A stretch of DNA of 22,573 nucleotides. It comes from Labilithrix sp. Lineage in GTDB: Bacteria; Myxococcota; Polyangia; Polyangiales; Polyangiaceae. The stretch is taken from contig JAQBQL010000044.1 in NCBI GenBank assembly GCA_028287035.1, positions 1 through 22,573 of the forward strand, written 5' to 3'. The notes under the pieces were generated by a model that saw only the letters and a program-made list of their open reading frames with translations, did not search any database and had not been told where the DNA came from. The translations under genes and the position numbers were made by a program. Shown here piece by piece: positions 7,175 through 14,940 of the stretch. Within the stretch, counting starts at the first letter, position 1. Each line of letters begins with the position of its first letter.

Positions 7175-8983
7175 ATGCTCGAAGGATTTCGTGAGCGGAA
7201 GGTCGACGTCACGGTGGCGCTCCAGGAGCTCTCCGACATCGCAGGAAGCCTCGGGGCGAAGAGCCTCAAGGAGCGTCTCGATCGGGACCTCGTGAAGAAG
7301 ATGGAGGAGGACCGGTTCCACCTCGTCGTCGTCGGCGAGTTCAACCACGGCAAGTCGAGCTTCGTGAACGCGCTCCTCGGCGAGGCGGTGCTCCCGGTGG
7401 GCGTCACCCCGACGACCGCGGCCATCCACCACCTCAAGTACGCCGACGCGCCCGAGTCGACCATCGTGTACTCGTCGGGCAAGCGCGAGAGCATCCCCTT
7501 CGGCGACGCACGGCGCTTCGCCGTGGGCGGCGGGTCCTCGGCCGACGACGTCGACTACCTCGAGGTGGGCTACCCCGCGCCGCTCCTGAAGGAGCGCATC
7601 CTCCTCGTCGACACGCCAGGCGTGAACGACCTCTCGCTGCAGCGCGCGGACATCACGTACAGCTACATCCCGCGAGCCGATGCCGTGCTCTTCCTGCTCG
7701 ATGCCGGGCAGATCCTGAAGGAGAGCGAGCGGCAGTTCCTGCAGGACAAGCTGCTCAAGGCCTCGCGCGACAAGATCGTCTTCGTCATCACGAAGTGGGA
7801 CATCCTGAACGAGGACGAGAAGAAGGAGGCGCTCGCCTACGCGCGGACGCAGCTGTCGAACCTCGTCAAGGATCCCGTCGTCTTCCCGATCAGCGCCGAG
7901 ACGCACCTCCAGGGCAACACCGCGCAGTCGGGCATGCCCGAGCTGCTCGCGCACCTCACCACGTTCCTCGCCGAGGAGCGCGGGCGCATCCTCCTCGACA
8001 ACGCCCTGGGTGAGGGGCTCAACGTGACCGGCCTCCTCGCGAAGGGCGTCGACGCGCGCCGTCGCTCGCTGGCCATGAAGTCCGACGAGCTCGATCGGCG
8101 CATCAAGATGCTCGAGGAGGACCTCGCGGGCGCCGCCGGGACCATCGAGCAGCGCCGCATGAAGATCCGCGAGGAGATCAGCGGCATCAAGGTCGGGGCG
8201 CAGAAGGACCTCGAGCACTTCGTCGAGGAGACGATCCGCCAGCTCCCGAACGTCATCGACTCCGCCAAGCGCGAGGACCTCCGCAAGTTCCTGCCCGCGT
8301 TCCTCCAGGACACGTTCCAGCAGTGGGCCGAGGCCGAGGGCAAGGAGGTCGGCAAGAAGCTCGAGGACCTCGCCGAGAAGACCATCGCGCTCATCAAGGA
8401 AGACGCGAACGACGCGACGAAGAAGGTCGCGCAGACGCTCGGCCACGACGTGAAGAAGCTCGACGTGAAGATCGACACGTTCAAGTACGACGCCGGCGTC
8501 GCGGCGCTCCTCCTCGTGGGCGTCGGCACCGCGGTGGCCGGCAGCCTCATGATCGGCGCCATGATCGCGCTGCTCGGCGCGCCCGCCCTGGCGCTCTTCG
8601 TGAGGGACCGCGTCGACAGCGAGTACAAGAAGCAGGCGAAGGAGCAGGCGCCGGACGTGATCCGCGCCGCCGGCAAGCAGATCGGCCCGCGCATCGACGA
8701 GCTCATCGAGGACTTCGCGCGCAAGCTCGACGCATGGGTCGTGACCGCCGGCGAAGAGCTCTATCGCGAGGTGCTCGAGGTGCTCAACGCCGCGCGCGAC
8801 GTGCGGCGCAAGGGTGACCAGACCGACGAGGCGATCCTCGGCGAGGTCAACGCGCAGGACGCGCGCCTCGAAAAGGCGAAGACGCGCATCGAGGAGCTCC
8901 GCGCGACGCTGTGGGCTCCCAAGGACAAGGTCCGCGTCGCCGACGCGTCGGTGGCCGCGGCCTCGGCCCCCGGCGGCGCGTAG
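7175..8983 (+). CDS. Dynamin-like GTPase with C-terminal membrane segment
   Basis: The 602-residue protein belongs to the bacterial dynamin-family GTPases. The G domain shows GEFNHGKS (54-61), the switch-I Thr79/Thr80, DTPG (146-149) and TKWD (206-209). Long charged helical regions follow at about 280-435 and 480-580, with heptad-like patterns (MKSDELDRRIKMLEEDL). Between them lies a hydrophobic hairpin at 440-476 (GVAALLLVGVGTAVAGSLMIGAMIALLG) that would serve as the membrane-binding paddle. The order, GTPase then stalk then hydrophobic paddle, is typical of membrane-remodelling dynamin-like proteins. AGAAGAGG at about 7163-7170 is a usable ribosome-binding site. Only one such protein is present here; many bacterial ones occur in pairs. 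The neighbouring M48 peptidase may reflect a shared membrane-maintenance role, which is inference. Confidence 0.9.
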   Translation: MLEGFRERKVDVTVALQELSDIAGSLGAKSLKERLDRDLVKKMEEDRFHLVVVGEFNHGKSSFVNALLGEAVLPVGVTPTTAAIHHLKYADAPESTIVYSSGKRESIPFGDARRFAVGGGSSADDVDYLEVGYPAPLLKERILLVDTPGVNDLSLQRADITYSYIPRADAVLFLLDAGQILKESERQFLQDKLLKASRDKIVFVITKWDILNEDEKKEALAYARTQLSNLVKDPVVFPISAETHLQGNTAQSGMPELLAHLTTFLAEERGRILLDNALGEGLNVTGLLAKGVDARRRSLAMKSDELDRRIKMLEEDLAGAAGTIEQRRMKIREEISGIKVGAQKDLEHFVEETIRQLPNVIDSAKREDLRKFLPAFLQDTFQQWAEAEGKEVGKKLEDLAEKTIALIKEDANDATKKVAQTLGHDVKKLDVKIDTFKYDAGVAALLLVGVGTAVAGSLMIGAMIALLGAPALALFVRDRVDSEYKKQAKEQAPDVIRAAGKQIGPRIDELIEDFARKLDAWVVTAGEELYREVLEVLNAARDVRRKGDQTDEAILGEVNAQDARLEKAKTRIEELRATLWAPKDKVRVADASVAAASAPGGA

Positions 8984-9014
8984 GTCGTCGCTCTCCTCGC
9001 TGGCCGAGCCGATC

Positions 9015-9497
9015 GTGGCGCGCGTCTCCGAGACCCCCGCAACGGCGTTCTTGAAGAAGAACGCCGTTTCGTTCACCGAGCACCCGTATGCGTACGAGGA
9101 GCACGGGGGCACGCGCGCGTCCGCAGAGAAGCTCGGTGTCGACGAGCACGTGGTCGTGAAGACCCTCGTGATGGAGGACGAGGACAAGAAGCCCCTCGTC
9201 GTCCTCATGCACGGTGACCGCGACGTCTCGACGAAGAACCTCGCGCGGCAGATCGGGAAGAAGCGCGTCGAGCCCTGCAAGCCCGAGGTCGCGGAGCGGC
9301 ACTCCGGCTACCAGGTCGGGGGCACGAGCCCGTTCGGGCTACGGAAGCCGCTTGCCGTGTTCGTCGAGCGGACGATCCTCGAATTGCCCCGCATCTACAT
9401 CAACGGGGGCCGGCGCGGGTTCCTCGTCGCGCTCGATCCGAACGAGCTCACGCGGGTCGTGCAGGCCACGCCGGTCGACGTCGCGCTCGCGAAGTAG
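9015..9497 (+). CDS. ybaK: YbaK-type Cys-tRNA(Pro)/aminoacyl-tRNA deacylase
   Basis: The 160-residue enzyme of the YbaK/ProX editing family hydrolyses misacylated tRNA, typically Cys-tRNA(Pro). Family features are an early TPATAFL helix, a VVVKTLVM strand, a central Lys-rich KNLARQIGKKRVE helix, GYQVGGTSPFGLRK at about 99-112 and INGGRRGFLVAL near the end. The GTG at 9015 was chosen because it gives the usual family length; a longer frame from 8814 would lie inside the dynamin-like gene and encode an unnatural Arg-rich stretch. No good Shine-Dalgarno is visible, so the exact start is uncertain. It follows the dynamin-like gene by 31 bases on the same strand. It converges on the MBL gene with a single base between stops. 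Confidence 0.9.
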   Translation: MARVSETPATAFLKKNAVSFTEHPYAYEEHGGTRASAEKLGVDEHVVVKTLVMEDEDKKPLVVLMHGDRDVSTKNLARQIGKKRVEPCKPEVAERHSGYQVGGTSPFGLRKPLAVFVERTILELPRIYINGGRRGFLVALDPNELTRVVQATPVDVALAK

Positions 9498-9498
9498 C

Positions 9499-10542
9499 TC
9501 AGTCGAGCTTGTCGTCGTCGGGCACGTCGTTCTTGGGCGCCGGCTTCGTGGCGGGCGCGGGTGCAGGTGCCGGTGCGGGCGCGGGTGCCGCGGCCTTCGC
9601 GTCGGTCTTGTCGCCGCCGCCCACCTTCACGAACACGCGGCGCTCTCCGATGGCGAGCGGGACCACCTGGCGGCCCTCGAGGTCCCACCGCTTCTCGGCG
9701 GCGGAGAGGAGGCGCAGCGCGTCGCCCGGCTTGTCCGTCGAGTTGATGAACGTGTCGTAGTGGATCGGCACCATCCGCTTCGCGCCGAGGTCGAAGAGGG
9801 CCTGCACCGCCTCCTCGGGGTCCATGTGCACGCGGCGCATCAGATCGCGCGGCTCGACCGGCCCGATCGGAAGGAGCGCCACGTCGAGGTTCGGGAAGCG
9901 CACGCCGGTCTCGACGAACACCTCCTGGCGGTAGGCCGAGTCGCCGCCGAAGTAGACCTTGAGGCCGTGGTACTCGATGACGTAGGCGGTGGCGCCCTCG
10001 GTCATCCACTCGGTGTCGAGCCCGTAGCGGTAGCCCGGATGAACGACGGGCGTGGCGGTGATGCGGAGGCCATCCTTCTCGTACGCCTGCCACTTGCGCA
10101 GCTCGACGACCGGGAACGAGAAGTCGGTCAGGTACGCCGTGCCCGTGGGCGGCATGAGCAGCATCTTCACCTTCGGCTCGATCATGCCGAGGCTGCCGAG
10201 CGACAGGTGATCGAGGTGCAGATGCGAGACGAGCACCGCGTCCAGCCCGGGCAGGTTCGCGGGATCGAACCCTGGCTCGACGAGCCGGGACGAGAGCTGC
10301 CCCACCGAGCCCGTGAAGACCGGATCGGTCAGGATCAGCTTGTCGTCGATCTGCACCAGCGCCGACGCGTGGCCGATCCAGAGCACCGCGAGGCGCGCGT
10401 CCTTGTCGAAGGCGCTGGTCTGCTTCTTCACGCGGCGCGGCGGCGAGAAGGTGGCATCGAGGGAACGGCCCACCGCCGCGCAGCCGCCGAGGAGCGGGCC
10501 GCCGCACAGCAGGGCGAGCGCGAGCGCGCGAAGACGCCTCAT
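9499..10542 (-). CDS. NAPE-PLD/UlaG-like metallo-beta-lactamase-fold lipoprotein
   Basis: The protein has 347 residues. A lipoprotein signal ends at the lipobox Leu-Gly-Gly-Cys, Cys21. The mature enzyme has WIGHAS at 56-61, LTDPVF near 71-76, the zinc motif SHLHLDHL (His107, His109, Asp111, His112), His168 in VVHPGYRYG, Asp201 in GGDSAY and His261 in IHYDT. This set fits the NAPE-PLD-like branch of MBL hydrolases, which includes phosphodiesterases acting on N-acyl phospholipids. From about residue 318 an Ala-Pro repeat and an acidic tail follow. The ATG at 10542 overlaps the previous stop (ATGA). It is the last gene of an overlapping set with an outer-membrane barrel-like protein and a lipoprotein. 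A role in envelope lipid turnover is plausible but unproven. Confidence 0.9.
   Translation of the reverse strand: MRRLRALALALLCGGPLLGGCAAVGRSLDATFSPPRRVKKQTSAFDKDARLAVLWIGHASALVQIDDKLILTDPVFTGSVGQLSSRLVEPGFDPANLPGLDAVLVSHLHLDHLSLGSLGMIEPKVKMLLMPPTGTAYLTDFSFPVVELRKWQAYEKDGLRITATPVVHPGYRYGLDTEWMTEGATAYVIEYHGLKVYFGGDSAYRQEVFVETGVRFPNLDVALLPIGPVEPRDLMRRVHMDPEEAVQALFDLGAKRMVPIHYDTFINSTDKPGDALRLLSAAEKRWDLEGRQVVPLAIGERRVFVKVGGGDKTDAKAAAPAPAPAPAPAPATKPAPKNDVPDDDKLD
9549..9590 (-). repeat. Ala-Pro coding hexamer repeat
   Basis: A GC-rich hexamer, variants of GGTGCG on the plus strand, repeats about seven times and encodes the Ala-Pro-Ala-Pro run at residues about 319-330 of the MBL lipoprotein. It is a low-complexity linker that could vary in length by slippage. 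Confidence 0.6.
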
Positions 10543-10955
10543 GGCGTGAACACCCCTTCGTGGATCTCGAAGTCGCGCCCGCGCCTGACCTGCACCCGCG
10601 CCGGCAGACCAGGCCCGAGATCGCCGCGCGTCGACACGAGGCGCACGAAGCGCTGGTCGCCATCGGACAGATCGGAGGCGCAGAGCTCGACGGCCTCGAG
10701 CTCGCCCGGGTAGGTCTGGAGGGCGGTGGTCTGCACGACCCCGAGCGCGAAGTAGTGGATCGACACGCAGTACGGTCCGACGTTCCCCCCGCCCTGCTCG
10801 GCGGCCTCGAGCTCGACCTCCGCGACGACGTGGTTCTGCGCGTCGCGCGACAGGCGCGTGTCGAGGATGCGCACGTACGCCGGCTGGTCGCAGGCGAGCG
10901 CGCCGAGGGAGCACGCGAGCGCGATCAGCGCCGGCAACGCAGGGGCTCGCGCCAT
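10539..10955 (-). CDS. Small envelope lipoprotein, unknown function
   Basis: The product is 138 residues with a signal peptide ending at Leu-Ala-Cys, Cys22, so it should be lipidated. The mature part looks like a single beta-rich domain (YVRILDTRLSRDAQNHVVAEVELEA, then alternating hydrophobic strands) with Cys63 and Cys92 available for one disulfide. I recognise no family and no catalytic motif. Its ATG at 10955 shares one base with the stop of the barrel-like gene (TGATG). Its own stop overlaps the MBL start (ATGA). Because the three genes overlap, their products are probably made together and may act together at the outer membrane. Confidence 0.82.
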   Translation of the reverse strand: MARAPALPALIALACSLGALACDQPAYVRILDTRLSRDAQNHVVAEVELEAAEQGGGNVGPYCVSIHYFALGVVQTTALQTYPGELEAVELCASDLSDGDQRFVRLVSTRGDLGPGLPARVQVRRGRDFEIHEGVFTP

Positions 10956-11674
10956 CAGAAGTACCTCACCCGCAAGGTCGCGATGTACTCGAGCGGTGCG
11001 TGCGCCGGCGCCCACGTGAGCTGCACGCCGAGGACGCCGAAGAGCACCGAGGCGCCGAAGTCGTAGGCCACGTGCGGGACGCCGTCGAACATGTACGCCG
11101 ACGTCCCGAAGGACGCCGACAGGTACTCGCCCCGCTGGAGGATCGGGAACGTGCCGCGCACCCCGGGGCGCACGAGGAAGCGGTCGATGTGACCGAAGAA
11201 GTACTCGCCGTTCACGTTCAGCTCGATCGACCCGCTGTTGCGCGCGAGCGGATCGACGACGAACGATCGCCAGCGGGGCGTCCGGCGGTTGACGCCCCAC
11301 GACCAGAGAAGCGGCGTCAGCTGCCAGCGCATGCCGAACGCGAGCTCGGTGGAGTCGTGCTGGAGGCCGTCGCTCCCGGTCCGCTGGACGCGGCCGCCGC
11401 CGACCTCGGGGCTCGGGATGGTCTGCGTCAGCAGCCACAGGAGCGACGGCGCCGGCATCGCGTACGAGTACGTGTAGCTGCCGTCGACCGGCGAGAGCAC
11501 GCGCGGGCTCGGGGCCGGATAGGGCATGTTCCGGTCGCGCGGCGACGACTCGGGCTGCGGCACCGGCTTCACCGGCTTCAGGTATTCCTGGGCCGACGCG
11601 CGCGGCGCGGTCAACAGCCCGGCCGCGAGCGCCGACACCGCCGCGAGCGCGCGGACCGATCGGGCGAGGCTCAC
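10955..11674 (-). CDS. Probable outer-membrane beta-barrel protein
   Basis: The product is 239 residues from a GTG at 11674 that overlaps the thrB stop (GTGA). Residues 1-28 form a Sec signal peptide ending Ala-Ser-Ala, with cleavage expected before Gln29. A Pro-rich stretch (30-65) follows. The rest alternates polar and hydrophobic residues with many aromatics (SIELNVNGEYFFG, YLSASFGTSAYMF, YIATLRVRYF) and ends in Phe, the usual C-terminal signal for barrel assembly by BAM. It probably forms a small barrel of about eight to ten strands. The size fits this, but the exact strand count cannot be fixed by eye. No family name is recognised. It may be the outer-membrane partner of the two downstream lipoproteins. 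Confidence 0.8.
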   Translation of the reverse strand: MSLARSVRALAAVSALAAGLLTAPRASAQEYLKPVKPVPQPESSPRDRNMPYPAPSPRVLSPVDGSYTYSYAMPAPSLLWLLTQTIPSPEVGGGRVQRTGSDGLQHDSTELAFGMRWQLTPLLWSWGVNRRTPRWRSFVVDPLARNSGSIELNVNGEYFFGHIDRFLVRPGVRGTFPILQRGEYLSASFGTSAYMFDGVPHVAYDFGASVLFGVLGVQLTWAPAHAPLEYIATLRVRYF

Positions 11675-12624
11675 AAGCCGAGCGCTTCCTGCAGGCCGGC
11701 GGCGCCGAGCTGCTCGAGGGCCTCGCGCCGTGCCGCGAAGCGCTGCCACTTCTTGCCGACGCGGATCGCGTTATCGGTGATGCGCGTCACGGTGAACCGG
11801 AGGCACGCGAACACCGCCTCCTCGTGGAGACCGGCGCGCTCCGCCGCCGTGAGCTCGCGTACCGCGCGATAGCCCTCGGCGATCGCGCGGCCGATGGCGT
11901 GGTCGAAGGTGTCGCGGAAGGACCAGGAGAGGATCGTCACGGCGATGTCGTAGGCAAAGGGCCCGGTGAAGGCGCTCTCGAAGTCGAGGAGCGCGGCGAT
12001 CCTACCCTCGTGCCAGAGCACGTTGTCGCGAAAGAGATCGCCGTGGACGAGCCCGACCGGAAGATCCGCTCGCCGCGCGCCGGCGCTGGCGCGTAGCTGC
12101 TCGCGAAGCCGACCGGCGAGCGCGCGCGCCTCGGGGTCGGCGGAGCTCGCGACGCGGTCGCAGCGCTCCACGAGGTCGGCGGGCCCGAAGCGACCCGGGC
12201 CGAGCGGCGGACCGCCTGGCGCGGGTCCGGCGAGGTGCGTTCGCGCGAGGGCCGCCCCGACCTCGCGGGCGGCGGCCGGCGTCACGCTGCGGAGGCAGAG
12301 CATGTCGCCGTCGACCCAGCGGAAGAGCGCGGCGGGCTTTCCCGCGACGAGGCGCACGGCGCGGCCGTCACGCCCCACGAGAGGCGGCGGCGTCGGCACC
12401 CCGGCCCCGGCAAGGTGCCCGAGGAGCCTCGCCTCGGCCTCGGCTCCCTCGAACCCCTGCTCCTCGTAGAGGCGAAGGAAGTAGCGCCCGGCCCCCAGAT
12501 CGAGCTGGTAGCTCGTGTTCACGGTGCCGGCGGCGATGCCACGCGAGCCGCGCCTCTCACCGAGGTCGTAGGCCGCGACGAGCGCATCCAGCTCGTCGTC
12601 GCGGGGCACCGTGAGGATGGCCAT
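11671..12624 (-). CDS. thrB: Homoserine kinase, aminoglycoside-phosphotransferase fold (ThrB type II)
   Basis: The protein has 317 residues. The catalytic loop GLVHGDLFRDNVL (HGD at 194-196) and the metal-binding DFE at 214-216, followed by GPFAYDIAV, identify the protein-kinase-like APH fold. The N-terminal GTVNTSYQLDL and the C-terminal WQRFAARREALEQL match the homoserine kinase subgroup, which makes O-phosphohomoserine for threonine synthesis. Another small-molecule kinase of the same fold is the main alternative. The ATG at 12624 follows a GC-rich hairpin rather than a normally spaced Shine-Dalgarno. The gene heads the overlapping unit of envelope genes, an unexpected pairing of amino-acid synthesis with outer-membrane proteins. 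No other threonine-pathway gene is in the window. Confidence 0.85.
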   Translation of the reverse strand: MAILTVPRDDELDALVAAYDLGERRGSRGIAAGTVNTSYQLDLGAGRYFLRLYEEQGFEGAEAEARLLGHLAGAGVPTPPPLVGRDGRAVRLVAGKPAALFRWVDGDMLCLRSVTPAAAREVGAALARTHLAGPAPGGPPLGPGRFGPADLVERCDRVASSADPEARALAGRLREQLRASAGARRADLPVGLVHGDLFRDNVLWHEGRIAALLDFESAFTGPFAYDIAVTILSWSFRDTFDHAIGRAIAEGYRAVRELTAAERAGLHEEAVFACLRFTVTRITDNAIRVGKKWQRFAARREALEQLGAAGLQEALGL

Positions 12625-12628
12625 GAGC

Positions 12629-12649
12629 GGCGGCGACTATACCGCCGCC
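12629..12649 (-). promoter_or_regulatory. GC hairpin between GGAGG and the thrB start
   Basis: GGCGGCG at 12629-12635 and CGCCGCC at 12643-12649 form a perfect 7-bp stem with a 7-base loop, ending four bases before the ATG at 12624. On the minus strand GGAGG (12648-12652) touches the stem base and is 23 bases from the start, too far unless the hairpin brings it closer. The loop reads GTATAGT on that strand, so TATAGT could alternatively be a -10 box giving an almost leaderless mRNA. Confidence 0.4.
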
Positions 12650-12792
12650 TCCAAGTTTATGAATGATTTGTAGACTCCTCCGCGAAGAGAGTGGTATGCG
12701 GGCCACACGTTAATGTCCGAGCCGAGCGATTTCGTCCATGGGCGAGTCAGGGAGCCCGGGCGTGTTTCTGACTTCACCTGAGCCCGAGTGAG

Positions 12793-13437
12793 ATGGCAGC
12801 GACGAAGAAGCCTGCGAAGGGGAAAGCGGCCGACGCGAAGGGCTCCAAGACTGGAGCCAAGTCGGCAGCCGGGAAAGCAGACAAGACGCCCGAGGCGCCG
12901 AAGCGAAAGCTCGGTCTCCGCGGTGCTGCCCCGTGGGCAGCACGTCACGCTGCAAAGCATGCCGCCGAGGCCCGTGCCAGGGCGGCCGAGCCGCCCCTTC
13001 CGGGGAGCGCGCGCGCCACGATCCGCACGCCTCTGGCGGCGGAGGACATCAAGGCCAAGATCGGCGAGCTTCACAACTCGCTCCAGCAGATCAAGACCCT
13101 GCGGAAGAACCTCAACAAGGGTTTTTACGACATCGGTGTCGTCCTGCGGGACATCCGTGATCGCCAGCTCTATCAGGCGAAGGGCTTCGGCACCTTCGAG
13201 GCGTTCCTCGAGCGCGAGGCCGCCGAGCTCGGAAAGACCACGGCCCTCCGGCTCGTGCGTATCTCCGGCCTCTTCCTGAAGGAAGGCGCTCTCGAGCTCG
13301 GCATGGACCGGATCTTCATGGTCCTCGTCGCGATCGAGACCGGCGACGGCGTCACGCCGGACGCGCGGCCGAGCGGCAAGATCCCTCCGCCGCCGCTCTC
13401 GTCGTCGGTCCTGCCCCTCAAGCCCCCGGGCCGCTGA
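12793..13437 (+). CDS. Histone-H1-like tailed protein with a LRxIRDRxLY...GFxTFEAF domain
   Basis: The product is 214 residues. Residues 1-65 are Lys/Ala/Arg-rich (ATKKPAKGKAADAKG), resembling histone-H1-like tails that bind DNA. Residues about 82-160 are helical and carry LRDIRDRQLYQAKGFGTFEAFLEREA and then LGKTTALRLVRI. This motif is typical of small proteins with a helix-turn-helix-like segment in phage, plasmid and actinobacterial genomes. A Pro-rich tail ends the protein. The fold suggests a nucleoid-associated or DNA-binding regulator, but no function is established. The start lacks a clear Shine-Dalgarno; ATG at 12793 is preceded only by GAGTGAG. It is divergent from thrB and convergent on the REC-PAS kinase, with a strong hairpin in between. 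Confidence 0.8.
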   Translation: MAATKKPAKGKAADAKGSKTGAKSAAGKADKTPEAPKRKLGLRGAAPWAARHAAKHAAEARARAAEPPLPGSARATIRTPLAAEDIKAKIGELHNSLQQIKTLRKNLNKGFYDIGVVLRDIRDRQLYQAKGFGTFEAFLEREAAELGKTTALRLVRISGLFLKEGALELGMDRIFMVLVAIETGDGVTPDARPSGKIPPPPLSSSVLPLKPPGR

Positions 13438-13453
13438 GCGCCGCGCGCGGGCG

Positions 13454-13482
13454 TCGTCAGCGTCCCATCGGGACGCTGACGA
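13454..13482. terminator. Bidirectional hairpin terminator at a convergent junction
   Basis: A perfect 13-bp stem (13454-13466 with 13470-13482) closes on a 3-base loop, ATC. It sits 17 bases past the stop of the H1-tailed gene and includes the last codons and stop of the REC-PAS kinase gene. There is no T-run on either side, so it is not a classical intrinsic terminator. It may work as a transcription block or mRNA 3'-end stabiliser. Confidence 0.6.
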
Positions 13483-14932
13483 TGACCTTCGCGCCGTGAC
13501 CGCGCTCGCTCTCGATCGAGACCTCGCCTCCGTGCTGGTCGACGATCTTCCGCACGATCGAGAGGCCGAGCCCCGTGCCGGCCTCCTTGGTCGTGAAGAA
13601 GGGGTCGAACACGCTCGCGAGCACGTCCGGGTCGATGCCCGGCCCGTTGTCCTCGAAGCACATCACCACGCGGTCGCCTGACGGCTGCACCGACGCGCGC
13701 AGCTGACCGCCCGTCTTCATCGCCTCCAGCGCGTTGACGACGATGTTGATCGTCACCTGCTTCAGCTTCTCGCGGTCACCGATCGCGACGCAGCCGTCCC
13801 CGGCGAGGCTCCGCACGATCGCGATCCCGCGACCCTTGGCGCTCTCCTCCTCGAGGTCGAGCACCTCGTCGACGAGGCTCGGCAGGTGCACCGGCTCGCG
13901 GGCGATGCCGCGCGGGCGCGCGAGCTCCAGGAACTCGGTGAGGAGGCGGTTCAGCCGTCCGATCTCGTCCCCCACGATGCGCACGCGGTCCTTCAGCGCG
14001 GCGCGCGTCGCGTCCTCGGCGTCGATCCGGTCGAGGTTGCGGTTCAGCAGATGCAGCTGGAGGACCGCGGCGTTGAGCGGGTTCCGGATCTCGTGCGCGA
14101 GGTTCATCGCGAGCTCGCCCATCGCCGAGATGGCCTCGGCGTCGGCGGCGCGCTTCTCGAGCGCGCGGCGCTCGGTGATGTCGATGCCGATGCCGTAGAC
14201 GAGCCGGTTGTCGGGCGACCGCGAGATGTGCCAGCGCACCCGGCGCCGGTGCGCCTTCGGGTCGGACTGGTCGAGGAAGCCCGTCTCGACCTCGTGGTCG
14301 CGCGTGCCCATGAGCGCGGCCCGCAAGGAGCTGCGGTCCTCGGCGGGGATCCAGGACTCGAGGATCGGTCGACCGAGCGCCTGGTCGGGCACGATGTCGA
14401 CCATGCCGGCCGCCTTGCGGTTCATGAGCGCCACCTTCTGCTCGGCGTCGACCGCGAAGACCAGCACGTCGGTCACCTCGACCAGATCGCGGTAACGCTT
14501 CTCGAGCTCCTCGCGCTCGCGCTTCAGCTCCACCTTCCCGAGCGCCTGCTCCACGGTGGAGATGAGCTCCTCGGGGCGGAAGGACTTCAGCACGAACGCG
14601 AAGGCGCCGGACCGGAGCGCCCCGATCGCCGCGTCCACGCTGGCGAACCCGGTGAGGAGCAGCACCTCGGAGAACGGCGAGATCTCGCGGAGCGGCGCGA
14701 TGAGGTCGACGCCGCTGACGTCCGGCAGCTTCACGTCCACGATCGCCACGTCGAAGCCGCTGCGTGCGAGCTCGAGGGCCGCCTTGCCGCTCCCGGCGGT
14801 GACGATCTGCATGCCTCGCTTGGCGGTGGTGAGGACCGCGTGCAACGCCTCGACGAGGTCGGGGTTGTCGTCGACGATGAGGATGCGCGCGCGCGGCTGC
14901 ACGGTCGGGAGGGCGCGATGGGAGGTCGGCAT
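13457..14932 (-). CDS. REC-PAS sensor histidine kinase (hybrid, receiver at N-terminus)
   Basis: The product is 491 residues. An N-terminal receiver (about 16-132) has acidic Asp21/Asp22, the phospho-acceptor Asp66 in AIVDVKLPD and Lys116. A short coiled segment leads to a PAS domain (about 148-255, ending GIGIDITERRA). HisKA follows with His280 in NLAHEIRNPLNA, and an HATPase with Asn400, DNGPGI at 428-433 and GTGLGL at 452-457. The kinase core resembles NtrB/AtoS-type kinases that often drive sigma-54 activators. No membrane segment is present. A receiver ahead of the kinase suggests it takes input from another kinase and relays it. The ATG at 14932 lies eight bases after the gatB stop, so the two are probably co-transcribed. 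The longer open frame upstream runs through gatB and is not real. Confidence 0.92.
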   Translation of the reverse strand: MPTSHRALPTVQPRARILIVDDNPDLVEALHAVLTTAKRGMQIVTAGSGKAALELARSGFDVAIVDVKLPDVSGVDLIAPLREISPFSEVLLLTGFASVDAAIGALRSGAFAFVLKSFRPEELISTVEQALGKVELKREREELEKRYRDLVEVTDVLVFAVDAEQKVALMNRKAAGMVDIVPDQALGRPILESWIPAEDRSSLRAALMGTRDHEVETGFLDQSDPKAHRRRVRWHISRSPDNRLVYGIGIDITERRALEKRAADAEAISAMGELAMNLAHEIRNPLNAAVLQLHLLNRNLDRIDAEDATRAALKDRVRIVGDEIGRLNRLLTEFLELARPRGIAREPVHLPSLVDEVLDLEEESAKGRGIAIVRSLAGDGCVAIGDREKLKQVTINIVVNALEAMKTGGQLRASVQPSGDRVVMCFEDNGPGIDPDVLASVFDPFFTTKEAGTGLGLSIVRKIVDQHGGEVSIESERGHGAKVIVSVPMGR

Positions 14933-14940
14933 CGGTTGTC

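Noticed and set aside
7022..9280. Minus-strand frame of 752 residues opposite the peptidase, dynamin-like and YbaK genes
   Set aside because: It is a GC-bias shadow: it spans three recognisable genes on the other strand and its low-complexity Arg/Leu/Val/Asp sequence matches no family.
9495..9509. Short inverted repeat AGCTC-AGTC-GAGCT at the ybaK/MBL junction
   Set aside because: Only five base pairs, and convergent TGA/TCA stops are complementary by nature, so small repeats are expected here.
12623..12673. 16-codon plus-strand reading frame in the thrB upstream gap
   Set aside because: It lacks a ribosome-binding site and overlaps the thrB start on the other strand; nothing supports translation.
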